This document shows positions 46,999-56,425 of a DNA stretch of 64,000 nucleotides, in pieces. The notes under the pieces were generated by a model. It saw nothing but the letters and a program-made list of their open reading frames with translations. It was not told the origin of the DNA and made no database searches. Position numbers and translations under genes: made by a program. Location: positions 1,339,001 to 1,403,000 of the forward strand of contig NC_019757.1 in the NCBI RefSeq assembly GCF_000317535.1. Direction: 5' to 3'. The stretch is from Cylindrospermum stagnale PCC 7417. GTDB lineage: Bacteria > Cyanobacteriota > Cyanobacteriia > Cyanobacteriales > Nostocaceae. The first letter of the stretch is position 1; each line of letters begins with the position of its first letter.

Positions 46999-48003
46999 AT
47001 GAAACTTACGGAACAAAAGCTTCTAATTTCTGGAATTGATGGGTTTATCGGCTTGCGAACTGCCGAGTTAGCCCTAGGACAGGGGATGAAAGTGCGTGGT
47101 CTACAACACACCTCAGATAAAGCCAAAAAAGCGCAAAACCTAGGCGCCGAGATCATTGTTGGGAGTATAAATGATGCTGCTACTGCCCAAAAGGCTTGTC
47201 AAGGTGTGGACATTGTTCTACACATGGCTGAAGTTGCTAACGAAAGTGGGTCACTCGACTATTTTCGTGAGGTAAATGTAGGCGGTACTGTTAACCTAGC
47301 TAAAGCCGCCAAAAATGCTGGTGTCAAAACCTTTGTGCATCTTTCAAGTGTGATGGTCTATGGCTTTAACTATCCCAACGGCGTCACAGAATCGGGACCG
47401 CTCTCAGGCGAAAATAATCCTTACTGTCAGACGAAAATAGAAGCTGAAGAAGCAATTTTGCAACTGAATGCCCCACCAGATTTTGGCATCATTATTATTA
47501 GACCAGGGGATGTTTATGGGCCAGGAAGCATCCCCTGGATAATCCGACCGCTTCTGTTAATGCGCCAAAAATTATTTGTGCATGTAAACGATGGCAAGGG
47601 AGTGATCAATCATATATATATAGATAACCTGATTGATGCCATATTTTTGACTATAGAAAAAGAAACCAACGGTGAAATTTTTAATATCACTGATGGGGAA
47701 GAAACTTCCTGGAAAGAGTATTTTACCCGCTTGGCAGAAATTGAAGGTTTTTCTAATTTTATATCTCTGCCAAAAGATGAACTCAAACTACTTTTGCAAG
47801 TGCGCCACCAGGGACAGAAACTTTTTGGTAAAAAAGCTGATATTTTGCCGGAGTCTTTAGATTTTCTGACTCGACCCTACGCTTATTCTATTGCTAAAGC
47901 AAAAACTCTGCTGGGTTATCAACCAAAAATTGACCTAAAAGAGGGAATGCGACGCACACGAGAATGGCTGCAAAAAACTGATATCCAAAAATTGCTGCCA
48001 TAA
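46999..48003 (+). CDS. NAD-dependent epimerase/dehydratase-like protein
   Basis: 334 residues of the extended SDR family. Glycine motif is GIDGFIG (unusual but compatible with GxxGxxG), acidic VLHMAEVAN, and catalytic YCQTK near 142. Looks like a 3-beta-HSD/ketoreductase type acting on a large substrate rather than a sugar-nucleotide epimerase, because typical sugar motifs are not obvious. Next to SDR and exporter genes, it fits a tailoring step. ATG 46999. Confidence 0.85.
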   Translation: MKLTEQKLLISGIDGFIGLRTAELALGQGMKVRGLQHTSDKAKKAQNLGAEIIVGSINDAATAQKACQGVDIVLHMAEVANESGSLDYFREVNVGGTVNLAKAAKNAGVKTFVHLSSVMVYGFNYPNGVTESGPLSGENNPYCQTKIEAEEAILQLNAPPDFGIIIIRPGDVYGPGSIPWIIRPLLLMRQKLFVHVNDGKGVINHIYIDNLIDAIFLTIEKETNGEIFNITDGEETSWKEYFTRLAEIEGFSNFISLPKDELKLLLQVRHQGQKLFGKKADILPESLDFLTRPYAYSIAKAKTLLGYQPKIDLKEGMRRTREWLQKTDIQKLLP

Positions 48004-48103
48004 GTTTGTGACTGAATGACTATTTTACCTGCATCCGCGTTGCCTTCCAGATGTTTTGCTAAGTGATGTAGCCGGATACTGTGGCTTGTTAATTAATTTT
48101 GTT

Positions 48104-49741
48104 ATGAACCTGATCCGCTTGCTTTTACGTACTTCCTCACTTCACCTTTGTCTTGCGATGTTGGCTGGTATTTTTAGTGGTGGTAGTGCTGCTGGTCTAA
48201 TTGCTCTAATTAACATAACATTAAGTCAAAATCAGCCATCTACAACTATATTAGTTTGGAGTTTTTCCAGCCTCTGTCTATTGCGACTAATTGCTAATTT
48301 TGCTTCTCAAGTGTTGTTAATCAATCTTTCGCAAAAAGCTATTCTCGACTTGCGGATACTCTTAAGCCGCCGCATTCTTGCTTCCCCCTTACGTCACTTA
48401 GAACAAATCGGCGCTCATGGTCTTTTACCCGTCCTAACTGAGGATATCCAAACAATTTCTAACACAGTTATTATTATTCCTTTTTTGTGTATCAACAGTG
48501 CAATTGTCATTGCCTGCCTGATTTATCTCGGCTGGCTCTCCAAAATTGTTTTTGTTGTAGGTATTAGCTTTATGTTCTTGGGAATATTCAGCTATTTACT
48601 ACCAATGATGAAAGCTATGTCTGCTTTTAAATTGGCTCGTGAACAGGAAGATAGGTTGTTTAAGCACTTCCGGTCTATAACTCAAGGCATAAAAGAACTC
48701 AAGCTGCATCATCAGCGACAGCAAGCATTTATCTCGGAAGATCTTTATACTACTGCTTTATCATACCGCCGTCATAATGTTGCGGGTATGAGTATCTTTG
48801 CTGCTGCTGCTAGTTGGGGACAAATTCTATTTTTTGTTGCTATTGGTTTGCTCTTATTCACATTGCCAAGTCTCAGCAAAATTCATCCATCAATTTTATC
48901 TGCATACGCTATAACTATCATCTATATGATATCTCCTTTAGAGTATATTATGAGTATGATGCCAACCGTAGCTAGCGCCTTAGTCGCCTTAAAAAAAGTT
49001 GAGTCTTTGGGACTTTATTTGACATTAGAATCAAACGAAACTAGCTATAATAAACTACTTAGTCTAGACAAAAATGGGAAGTGTCTAGAAGTGGTTAATG
49101 TAACTCATAGCTATTATCAGGAACGAGAAGAAAGTAACTTTATAATTGGTCCTATTAGCTTGAAGTTTCATCCAGGAGAAGTGGTTTTTATTGTAGGAGG
49201 TAACGGTAGTGGTAAATCTACTCTTGCTAAATTAATTGCTGGGCTTTACGTCCCTGAAACAGGTGAAGTTTATCTAGATGGTAAGCTGATTGATAATCAA
49301 AATCGAGAGTGGTATCGTCAGCAGTTTTCTGTAGTATTTTCTGATTTTTATCTTTTTGACCGCTTACTGGGCTTGGATCGTAGTGATTTGGATATTCAAA
49401 CTCAAAAATACCTTGTTCAATTGCAGCTTGACCACAAAGTTAAGGTTAATTATGGCGTGCTTTCTACCACTGATCTTTCTCAAGGACAGCGCAAGCGTCT
49501 TGCTCTTGTGACTACTTACCTAGAAGATCGTCCTATTTATATGTTTGATGAGTGGGCATCAGATCAAGATCCTGTATTCAAGGAAATTTTCTACACTCAG
49601 CTTCTGACTGAGCTAAAGAATAAAGGAAAAACTGTACTGGTTATCAGTCATGATGACCGATATTTTCACTTAGCAGATCGAATTGTCAAGCTGGAATACG
49701 GCAAAGTGAAAGCTGAACATTTAATTAAGGTAGACAATTAA
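48104..49741 (+). CDS. PvdE/SyrD-type ABC exporter
   Basis: 545 residues: six transmembrane helices fused to a nucleotide-binding domain with Walker A GGNGSGKST, signature LSQGQRKR and FDEWASDQDP, the aspartate-rich Walker B extension typical of the cyclic-peptide/siderophore exporter family. ATG 48104 is chosen (MNLIRLLLRTSSLHL) because the family usually starts there; the TTG at 48056 adds 16 residues. Likely moves the product or an intermediate across the cytoplasmic membrane. Its stop is 4 nt before the next start, indicating coupling. Confidence 0.9.
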   Translation: MNLIRLLLRTSSLHLCLAMLAGIFSGGSAAGLIALINITLSQNQPSTTILVWSFSSLCLLRLIANFASQVLLINLSQKAILDLRILLSRRILASPLRHLEQIGAHGLLPVLTEDIQTISNTVIIIPFLCINSAIVIACLIYLGWLSKIVFVVGISFMFLGIFSYLLPMMKAMSAFKLAREQEDRLFKHFRSITQGIKELKLHHQRQQAFISEDLYTTALSYRRHNVAGMSIFAAAASWGQILFFVAIGLLLFTLPSLSKIHPSILSAYAITIIYMISPLEYIMSMMPTVASALVALKKVESLGLYLTLESNETSYNKLLSLDKNGKCLEVVNVTHSYYQEREESNFIIGPISLKFHPGEVVFIVGGNGSGKSTLAKLIAGLYVPETGEVYLDGKLIDNQNREWYRQQFSVVFSDFYLFDRLLGLDRSDLDIQTQKYLVQLQLDHKVKVNYGVLSTTDLSQGQRKRLALVTTYLEDRPIYMFDEWASDQDPVFKEIFYTQLLTELKNKGKTVLVISHDDRYFHLADRIVKLEYGKVKAEHLIKVDN

Positions 49742-49745
49742 AGCA

Positions 49746-51113
49746 ATGATTTTGAATAAGCTGTTAGTAATTTCTGAGCTTACTTGGAACTTTTTAGGAG
49801 AGGATAAACTCGCATTACGGGAAAAACAAGACAGAATTTTGGCAGCAGATGTAAAAGATGTTTTGTCTTGTAGAGCAGCGATTAAGGCTAAAACTAATAA
49901 TGTTTTTGACAGTACAAGAATATTAGGAATAGTAGCAGCTACCACAGGAGCCGAAAATTATTTACCATATACTATTCCTAAAATTATTCAACAAATCTCT
50001 GAAATAGGGATGATGGCTGATATAGTAATTGGTCTAAATAATGGCTTTGAATGTCCGACTGTGATCGACCGATTTACTTTGATACCTGGTATCAAAGTAA
50101 TTCATCTATATACGGGAGAAAAATTTGCTGACAATATTCCAGCTAAAATATTTGATAATTTGGTCTGTGAAGGTGAACCCTATTATTTAAGAAACCTTGA
50201 TATTCAAAAATCCAAACATAGGATTTTTGTTGTCCATCAAAAAGAGGGGAGATATTCAGCGGGTAAAATTAGAATTTTGGGAGATATTTATGGCTCATTA
50301 TTTCTCAAGAGCATAGATAGTGGATGGATACCCCCAGCAATTATGGTAACTTTTGATGCTGAATCTCAGTTTTTAGTTCAACAAAAGAATTCAGTTATTG
50401 ATTTAGATTCTAATGGCTTGAAGTTAATAGTTGGCGACCTGCAAAAGCATCAAGAAAAAGATATTTTGGGTGCGAAAGATAAGTTTGCTATTTTCCAAAA
50501 AATCACGGTAAATGGCATCGAAGTTTTTATGCCTAATCTCACAGAAGAACTGCCTCCTATGCAATGGTTTATAGATATAGCTCATGGTAGATATAGTGGT
50601 TTTAAGTGGAAACCTGGAGGAGGCACATTTGGTAGATTTGATGCCATAGTTAGCTTATTAGCCGTAATTTCTGAAAAATATCCGGGGATCAGAGTTGAAG
50701 ACAGTCATTTCACTATCTTAGCCAAGCATGCGGGCTTTGTAGGTGACATCTTTATGAATACTGTTTCTACTAACAGAAGCCCTAGTATTACAGATATGAC
50801 AATCGATAAGTCACCAAAGAAAGCTTGGATAGAACAAATGTATAGATGGGTAGCTGGTTTTCAGGCATTGAAATTACTTTATGGAGAACATAATATTAAG
50901 ACGGTTGGAGATGAAGGCTTTCCTTGGTTTACTCTAACTAACCCGATTGAATTTTTGAAAAAGGTGATGGAGAATGAAGAAATAAACGTAGATACAGTAA
51001 TTAAGAAAATTAAATATTTAGCGATCGCATTTTTCACGTTACGACAAATCAGGAAGAGGAGCAGAGAAAACCCTGATATTCTCCAAGGCAGTGGGGCAAA
51101 GGCTTTTTGGTGA
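49746..51113 (+). CDS. GT-A-like (family 2-type) protein
   Basis: 455 residues. The order of motifs resembles a nucleotide-sugar GT-A enzyme: IGLNNGFECP, YSAGKIRILGDIYGSLF as the donor region, VTFDAESQ (D/DxD-like acidic), and VEDSHFTILAKHAGF corresponding to the ED-type acceptor motif. Substrate unknown; it could glycosylate the lipid. Start ATG 49746 is tightly coupled to the ABC gene. Near 51018 the frame changes quality: another frame continues with RYDKSGRGAEKTLIFSKAVG and reaches a stop at 51181-51183, so a C-terminal frameshift is possible. Confidence 0.75.
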   Translation: MILNKLLVISELTWNFLGEDKLALREKQDRILAADVKDVLSCRAAIKAKTNNVFDSTRILGIVAATTGAENYLPYTIPKIIQQISEIGMMADIVIGLNNGFECPTVIDRFTLIPGIKVIHLYTGEKFADNIPAKIFDNLVCEGEPYYLRNLDIQKSKHRIFVVHQKEGRYSAGKIRILGDIYGSLFLKSIDSGWIPPAIMVTFDAESQFLVQQKNSVIDLDSNGLKLIVGDLQKHQEKDILGAKDKFAIFQKITVNGIEVFMPNLTEELPPMQWFIDIAHGRYSGFKWKPGGGTFGRFDAIVSLLAVISEKYPGIRVEDSHFTILAKHAGFVGDIFMNTVSTNRSPSITDMTIDKSPKKAWIEQMYRWVAGFQALKLLYGEHNIKTVGDEGFPWFTLTNPIEFLKKVMENEEINVDTVIKKIKYLAIAFFTLRQIRKRSRENPDILQGSGAKAFW

Positions 51114-51199
51114 AGGTGTCTATCTGTGGGGTACTTTACATAATCCTAGTTATTGGCAGAATTTTTTTAACGTAGACGCGTAGCGGTAAGTCAGCGCTG

Positions 51200-51307
51200 C
51201 GGCAGGGCGATGTCTTGCTGCTTGACAACATTCTCATGGCTCACGGTAGGCGTCGGTTTCAGGGAAGAAGACGGATACTAGTAGCGCTCATCAAGAATAG
51301 TTGGTAG
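51200..51307 (+). pseudogene. Remnant of TauD/TfdA-type (SyrP-like) dioxygenase
   Basis: The frame reads RQGDVLLLDNILMAHGRRRF, then QGRRRILVALIKNSW and a stop at 51305. This is the C-terminal motif of Fe(II)/2-oxoglutarate dioxygenases of the TauD/TfdA family as found in natural-product clusters (family motif LLLDN.L.AHGR.PF.G.RRILVA). The last catalytic His of the triad is in AHGR. No N-terminal catalytic region exists; the fragment follows a GC-rich repeat, so the gene was probably lost by deletion. Remaining 51114-51414 DNA has no intact gene. Confidence 0.6.
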
Positions 51308-51414
51308 TCATTAAGGCTCAATAGGGATTCCAGAAAGATGGAAATGAGAAACACCTGCTAAATCATTACTAGACAAACCCTAATAAATTCACGAGATAAA
51401 TCGATACTAAACTT

Positions 51415-52557
51415 ATGACATATACCAACAAAAAAGTCTCAAGTCTAAATCATTTATTCAAAGGGATTAATCAGGTATGTATAGTAACAAATGATTTTGA
51501 AAAAACAGTTTATGGGCTTTCAAAAGATTTAGGTATTGGACCTTTTAAGTGTTGGAATCATAAATCACCTGTTCTTTTTAATTCCAAATATTATGGGCAT
51601 GGAGTTGATTTTAAAATGAAATTAGCTATTGCTTGGGTTGGTAAAACTCAGTTTGAGGTTATTCAACCTTTAGAAGGTCCAAATATTTATAGAGATTATC
51701 TCAAATCTCATGGTGAAGGTGTTCAACACATCTTACTAGACACTGGTAATTTAAGCGTAGAGCAAACAATCAAAAAATTGGCTAAAGTTGATTGTGGCGT
51801 GATCCAAGAGGGTATGCTCGATATTAAAATCAAGCTTGGCTTTCTTAATCTCCCTTCTACTCCGCGGTTTTTGTTAAACTTATTAAGTCCTAAATTTTTC
51901 TATCTTGATACAGAATCTCTAGAAAAAATAACCGTTGAACTCTTACATTTGCCGCTTTTAATATCGCATCAGAGAGGTATTAATATCGGAAGGGAGGAGT
52001 ACTGGATTCCGGAAGGAAATACTAATTTTAATAGTTTGTTAACAAATAAATTTATTAGTGAAATTTTCAAAATTGGGATTGTAACTTATAATCTTGAGCA
52101 AACAATTTCTAATTATGTAGAACGGATGGGAATTGGACCTTGGAAAATATATAACCTCAAATCACCAAGACTTTCACAGACTAAACTACGTGGCAAAAAT
52201 ATCAATTTATCTATGCGAATGGCTGTCACGTATGTTGGTAATACTTTATTAGAAATCGTGCAGCCTTTGGAGGGTTCGAGCATATACAATGAGTTGCTGT
52301 CAAAGCATGGTGAGGGCGTTCATTATATCGGAGTTAGTAGCGAAAATCTCAATTTTCATGAATTGATAGAGCATTTTGGTAAGTTGGGCTGTTCTATAGC
52401 TATGGAAGGAAAGCTAGAAAATGCATATGATTTTGCCTACTTGGATACAAAATCTTTAGCTAAGACGATGATGGAAGTGGTATCTGTGCCAACTAAGGAA
52501 ATTTCGGTAGCTCTTGAATCTCTGAAGCCGGACAAAATCTATCCTGATTTAGGTTGA
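51415..52557 (+). CDS. Double VOC/glyoxalase-fold protein
   Basis: 380 residues made of two homologous halves. Half 1 (about 10-180) contains KDLGIGPFK and QPLEGPNIYRDYLKSHGEG; half 2 (about 215-375) contains ERMGIGPWK and QPLEGSSIYNELLSKHGEG. The H.GEGV.HI pattern is characteristic of glyoxalase/methylmalonyl-CoA epimerase/VOC folds, which bind a metal and act on CoA or carrier-bound acids. Tandem fusion suggests a pseudo-dimer. In this setting it may act on an acyl or 2-oxo intermediate. Confidence 0.82.
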   Translation: MTYTNKKVSSLNHLFKGINQVCIVTNDFEKTVYGLSKDLGIGPFKCWNHKSPVLFNSKYYGHGVDFKMKLAIAWVGKTQFEVIQPLEGPNIYRDYLKSHGEGVQHILLDTGNLSVEQTIKKLAKVDCGVIQEGMLDIKIKLGFLNLPSTPRFLLNLLSPKFFYLDTESLEKITVELLHLPLLISHQRGINIGREEYWIPEGNTNFNSLLTNKFISEIFKIGIVTYNLEQTISNYVERMGIGPWKIYNLKSPRLSQTKLRGKNINLSMRMAVTYVGNTLLEIVQPLEGSSIYNELLSKHGEGVHYIGVSSENLNFHELIEHFGKLGCSIAMEGKLENAYDFAYLDTKSLAKTMMEVVSVPTKEISVALESLKPDKIYPDLG

Positions 52558-52732
52558 TTGAATATATTGGCAAATCTCCTGAATTAATTAGGAAGATTAC
52601 TAAACTGAAATTTAATTAATCGACCAGATTTTTTGTGATGCAGTTTGACAGTTTTAAGGCAAAAAACTTTATTAGGAAATCTTCGATTTTTTATAAACCT
52701 TCCTTGTTTGGTATCTAGATGTAAGGTTAGCT

Positions 52733-54430
52733 ATGAAAGAAATAATTAATCAGAAAAATATTGCATCTGTTAAGGCTACGTCTTTTGAGAGTGCTGATGC
52801 ACTGGTGTCTCGACTTACTAACCGCAAAGATGCTTGGATTCATCTGGGAATTCCAGAGCGGATTACCTATTTACGTTATTGCTTAGATGGAGTTCAAAAA
52901 GTAGCTGCTAAGTGGGTTGAGGTAACTTGCCAAGCAAAAGGAATTGATCCAACTAAGCCTTTGGCCGGTGAAGAATGGATGGCTGGACCAATGATTATCC
53001 TGCGAAATTTACAGCAGCTGATCCGAGCTTTGGAAGCGGGTGGTCAACCCAAGCCTAAGCGTTGGAGTACTCGCTCAGATGGACAGGTGGTGGCTCAGGT
53101 ACTTCCTGAAAGCTTAATGGACAAGATTCTCTGGATGGGGTTTAGTGCGGAGGTTTGGATAGAACTTGGTAAGTCTCCTACTCAAGGAGCCATCTACCGA
53201 AAAAAACACGCTTTAGGAAGGGTGACGCTGATTTTGGAGGCGGGAAACAATTTGTCACTTAGCTTGACGGACACGTTATATAAGTTGTTTGTCGAGGACC
53301 AAGTGGTGATTCTCAAGATGAGCCAGATTAGTGATTATGATGGGCCTTTTGTGGAGGAAGCATTCAGGTCATTGGTTGAGGATGGTTTCTTCAGCGTGGT
53401 TTATGGTGATGCTGCATTAGGAAGCTATCTCTGCCACCATCCGGAAATTGATACTGTTCACATGACGGGGTCGGATCGCACTCATGATGCTATTGTTTGG
53501 GGAAACACATTTGAAGAGCGATCGCATCGTCAAGCGATAAATCAGCCTTTGCTGACGAAGCCGATCACCTCTGGGTTAGGCTGTGTGACTCCTGTTTTGG
53601 TGGTTCCCGGACGCTGGTCAAAGTCGGATCTGAGGTTTCAGGCTCGGCATGTGGCAAGCATGGTAACTCATAATGCGAGCTTCAATTGTGATGCGGCTAA
53701 AGTGTTGGTGACTGCTAAAGGATGGGAGCAACGTGAGGCTTTTTTGGCGGCATTACACGAGGAGTTAGCTGCTATTCCAACTCGTAAAGCATATTATCCA
53801 GGTGCTAGAGAAAGATATCTTGGTTTTCTCGACCAATATCCCCAAGCTCAACCCCTTGTCTCTGCTGATCAAGAGTGTATACCCTGGACAGTGATTCCTG
53901 ATGTACCTCCAGTGGTGGGAGAATATGCACTGAATTATGAGGCTTTTTGCGGTTTGTTAGCCGAAGTTAGCTTAGATGTGAGCGAACCAGGGGAATTTTT
54001 AGCTAAAGCTGTGAATTTTGCTAATGAAAAGGTGAAGGGGACGCTTTCTTGTGTTTTATTGGTGCATCCGACAACTGAAAAGGCTTATTCGACTGAGTTG
54101 GATCAAGCGATATCTTTACTGCGCTACGGTGGGATTGGGGTAAATATTTGGACAGGGATTATTTACGCTCTAGGGGTGACGACTTGGGGAGCTTTTCCTG
54201 GGAATTCTCTAACAAATATTGGCTCTGGACGTGGGGTGATTCACAATACTTACCTGTTTGACTATCCGCAAAAATCGGTTGTTCGTTCACCATTTAGAAT
54301 TTTTCCAACACCGGCTTGGTTTGCAACTCACAAAAACTTACTACAGCTTGGTGAACGAATTACTGAATTTGAGGCAAATCCTCGATGGAGTAAACTTCCG
54401 GGTGTAATTTTGGCGGCGCTAAAAGGATAA
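52733..54430 (+). CDS. Acyl-CoA/ACP reductase, LuxC/aldehyde-dehydrogenase-like
   Basis: 565 residues of aldehyde-dehydrogenase fold resembling LuxC-type fatty-acyl reductases. The catalytic cysteine is expected in FNCDAAK (C319), with cofactor loop EAGNNLSLS near 180 and a C-terminal GGIGVNIWTG. LuxC-like enzymes reduce acyl thioesters to aldehydes, so it could release the synthase product as an aldehyde or alcohol in place of a thioesterase or HglB-type reductase. SD not prominent; ATG 52733. Last gene of the plus-strand cluster, 13 bp before the convergent kinase relic. Confidence 0.85.
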   Translation: MKEIINQKNIASVKATSFESADALVSRLTNRKDAWIHLGIPERITYLRYCLDGVQKVAAKWVEVTCQAKGIDPTKPLAGEEWMAGPMIILRNLQQLIRALEAGGQPKPKRWSTRSDGQVVAQVLPESLMDKILWMGFSAEVWIELGKSPTQGAIYRKKHALGRVTLILEAGNNLSLSLTDTLYKLFVEDQVVILKMSQISDYDGPFVEEAFRSLVEDGFFSVVYGDAALGSYLCHHPEIDTVHMTGSDRTHDAIVWGNTFEERSHRQAINQPLLTKPITSGLGCVTPVLVVPGRWSKSDLRFQARHVASMVTHNASFNCDAAKVLVTAKGWEQREAFLAALHEELAAIPTRKAYYPGARERYLGFLDQYPQAQPLVSADQECIPWTVIPDVPPVVGEYALNYEAFCGLLAEVSLDVSEPGEFLAKAVNFANEKVKGTLSCVLLVHPTTEKAYSTELDQAISLLRYGGIGVNIWTGIIYALGVTTWGAFPGNSLTNIGSGRGVIHNTYLFDYPQKSVVRSPFRIFPTPAWFATHKNLLQLGERITEFEANPRWSKLPGVILAALKG

Positions 54431-54442
54431 GGGGAAGCTAGA

Positions 54443-54960
54443 TAATTTTACTGATTGGCAGGTGTAGAGTAAAGGTACTTCCTTGGCCGAATTCGCTGGT
54501 AACTTCTAGGCTACCTTGGTGTGCGATCGCGATCGCGGCTGCAATTGGTAAGCCTAAGCCAGAACCACCTGTATTCCGAGAGCGATCGCTATTTACCCTC
54601 CAGAAACGCGCGAAAATTTGCTGCTACAGGTTGCATTGCGATCGCTGCTAACCACCAGCTAACACCACCGACTAAAAGCATCGAAAGCGGTAATCCCAGC
54701 AACAAAACGAATTTGGTAGCAACCAGATAATCATCATAATCTTTGAGACTGCGCTCGACGATTAAATTTCCCCAATCGCGGTTATCTTGAGTATGCAGAG
54801 ATAGAGAAAGTTGTTGATAGCGTTGGTTTGCTGGTGGTTGAGCACCCGCGATCGCTTCATAAAGACCAAATCCACACAAGCTGAGAATCACACCCATCAC
54901 ACCACTGTACCAAAAAGCTAACCGCCACCTTGTCTGTTTAAAGAGTTGATTTTGATTCAC
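54443..54960 (-). pseudogene. Histidine kinase with internal deletion
   Basis: From GTG 54960 the frame encodes an N-terminal transmembrane sensor region (about residues 15-35 and 83-110) and breaks off after AMQPVAANF. The following frame then reads [20 protein letters not shown] and [17 protein letters not shown], the G2 end of a HATPase domain. The phospho-accepting HisKA and N-box are gone, so the gene is inactive. The junction lies near 54605-54615, with a reading-frame change. Confidence 0.8.
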
Positions 54961-55497
54961 CGGTCAAATTCAAATGATAGCCAATACCATAAACAGTCTC
55001 AATCAAGGGTAGACATCCTTTTTCTTCTAGTTTACGTCTTAACAATCATCCTGCTGATTTCGATAATAAAGCGTCCGCGTACCGTAATCTAATTTAAACT
55101 GTTTTAACTGAATTTGTTGGAATTGAAGTTGAGGAGAACGTCGTTGCAAAGCATGTAATCTAGCTAACAATTCCGCCATACCAAAAGGCTTCACCAAATA
55201 GTCATCTGCACCAGCATCCAACCCTATCACTTTATCTTCCATTCGGTCTTTTGCTATCAACATCAAAACGGGTAAAGGATTATTTCTCAACCTGAGCCGT
55301 TCACACAATTCTAAACCCAAAAATCGTGGTAGCAGCCAGTCAAAGATAGCCAGCGTGTATTCTGTCCATTGATTTTCTAGAAAATTCCATGCTTCATTAC
55401 CATCTAGCAACCAATCAACTATATATGCTTCTTGATTTAGACTCCGCTTGATAGCAGCACCTAAATCTGGCTCATCTTCGACTAGCAAAACTCTCAT
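54938..55497 (-). pseudogene. OmpR-type response regulator with internal deletion
   Basis: The receiver domain is intact from ATG 55497 (VEDEPD, phospho-acceptor Asp in IFDWLLP, ADDYLVKPF). The DNA-binding domain starts (KLDYGTRTLYYRNQQ) but is cut; another frame then reads LLRRKLEEKG and LIETVYGIGYHLNLTG, the end of the winged helix, stopping at 54938 within the kinase gene. About 40 residues of the recognition region are missing. Paired with the kinase relic; originally a metal sensor for the genes below. Confidence 0.8.
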
Positions 55498-55509
55498 AAC
55501 TGCGGCTAC

Positions 55510-56400
55510 TTATTGAACATTTACCCAAAAATCTGCCGTGTTAATTTTACCATTGCGATTAAATTGCATCCAAATTTTATATGTTCCTGCTTGAGGAAAT
55601 TTCGTCATAAACTGCACCTGTCCCTCTGGGGTATCTTTAAGAGCATGAGCATGGATATAATCAGATACTGTTAGCGGAGATGAACTTTTGATGATGACTA
55701 AATGTCCTTTTTCGCCTAGATATGGTTGTAAATCTTTAATAGGCTGATTGTTTTTAGCATCCTTGATATCAAACTTTAAGGTAACTTCCTTACCAGCCTT
55801 GATAGTTTTATCAGCAGGAGTGAGATTTACCTTAGTACTAGATAAGATTTTAGTCTTCTCAAACTTTTCCAAATCTTTAGGAAGTGGAGTTGAGCCAGGA
55901 ATGGTGAGTTTCATTAATGAAACAGATTCCTTATTTCCCGAAGGTTTGTAATCACTAATTAGGGTATAGCTTCCAGGAGTAGGAAAGCTAGCATTCACTT
56001 CAAAACGACCATTACCTTTGTAGTCAGGGTGAACATGGTCGAAAGATGCCAGGTCTTCTCTGACAACAATTAAATGCATTAATTTCTCTTGAAAAGTGTC
56101 AAACTTGCTGACAGCTTTTCCCGCAGAATCTCGAATATCAATCACTAAAGGAGTAGGCTGATTTGGACTAATATTGTTGACCGCAGTCAATTTAGCCTGG
56201 GTGATGACTTGAGATTTTTCTCCCTGCTTCATCTCTGCCATTGAGTGTCCTTGATGTTCACTCATTGGACTTTGACTATGATTCCCTTGATGTGTATTAC
56301 TTTGAGAAGCAGGAGTTTCACCCGATTTAACAGTTGAACTGCAACCTGAAGCAAAAAGTAAGCTAGTAGCGACAATAATTCCCGTAAACAATCGTTTCAT
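55510..56400 (-). CDS. His/Met-rich lipoprotein of metal-efflux operon
   Basis: 296 residues with a lipobox-like SLLFASGC (Cys20) and a His/Met/Gln-rich segment at about 35-60 (HQGNHSQSPMSEHQGHSM) likely to bind copper or silver. The rest is beta-rich in two Ig-like halves (HVHPDYKG about 120, YIHAHAL about 260), resembling YtkA/CusF-like periplasmic metal binders. It appears intact, unlike its neighbours. Position just after the regulator pair and before a second lipoprotein and RND remnants indicates a heavy-metal resistance role. Confidence 0.8.
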   Translation of the reverse strand: MKRLFTGIIVATSLLFASGCSSTVKSGETPASQSNTHQGNHSQSPMSEHQGHSMAEMKQGEKSQVITQAKLTAVNNISPNQPTPLVIDIRDSAGKAVSKFDTFQEKLMHLIVVREDLASFDHVHPDYKGNGRFEVNASFPTPGSYTLISDYKPSGNKESVSLMKLTIPGSTPLPKDLEKFEKTKILSSTKVNLTPADKTIKAGKEVTLKFDIKDAKNNQPIKDLQPYLGEKGHLVIIKSSSPLTVSDYIHAHALKDTPEGQVQFMTKFPQAGTYKIWMQFNRNGKINTADFWVNVQ

Positions 56401-56425
56401 TTTTCCCTTATCCCTGACTTAAAAT

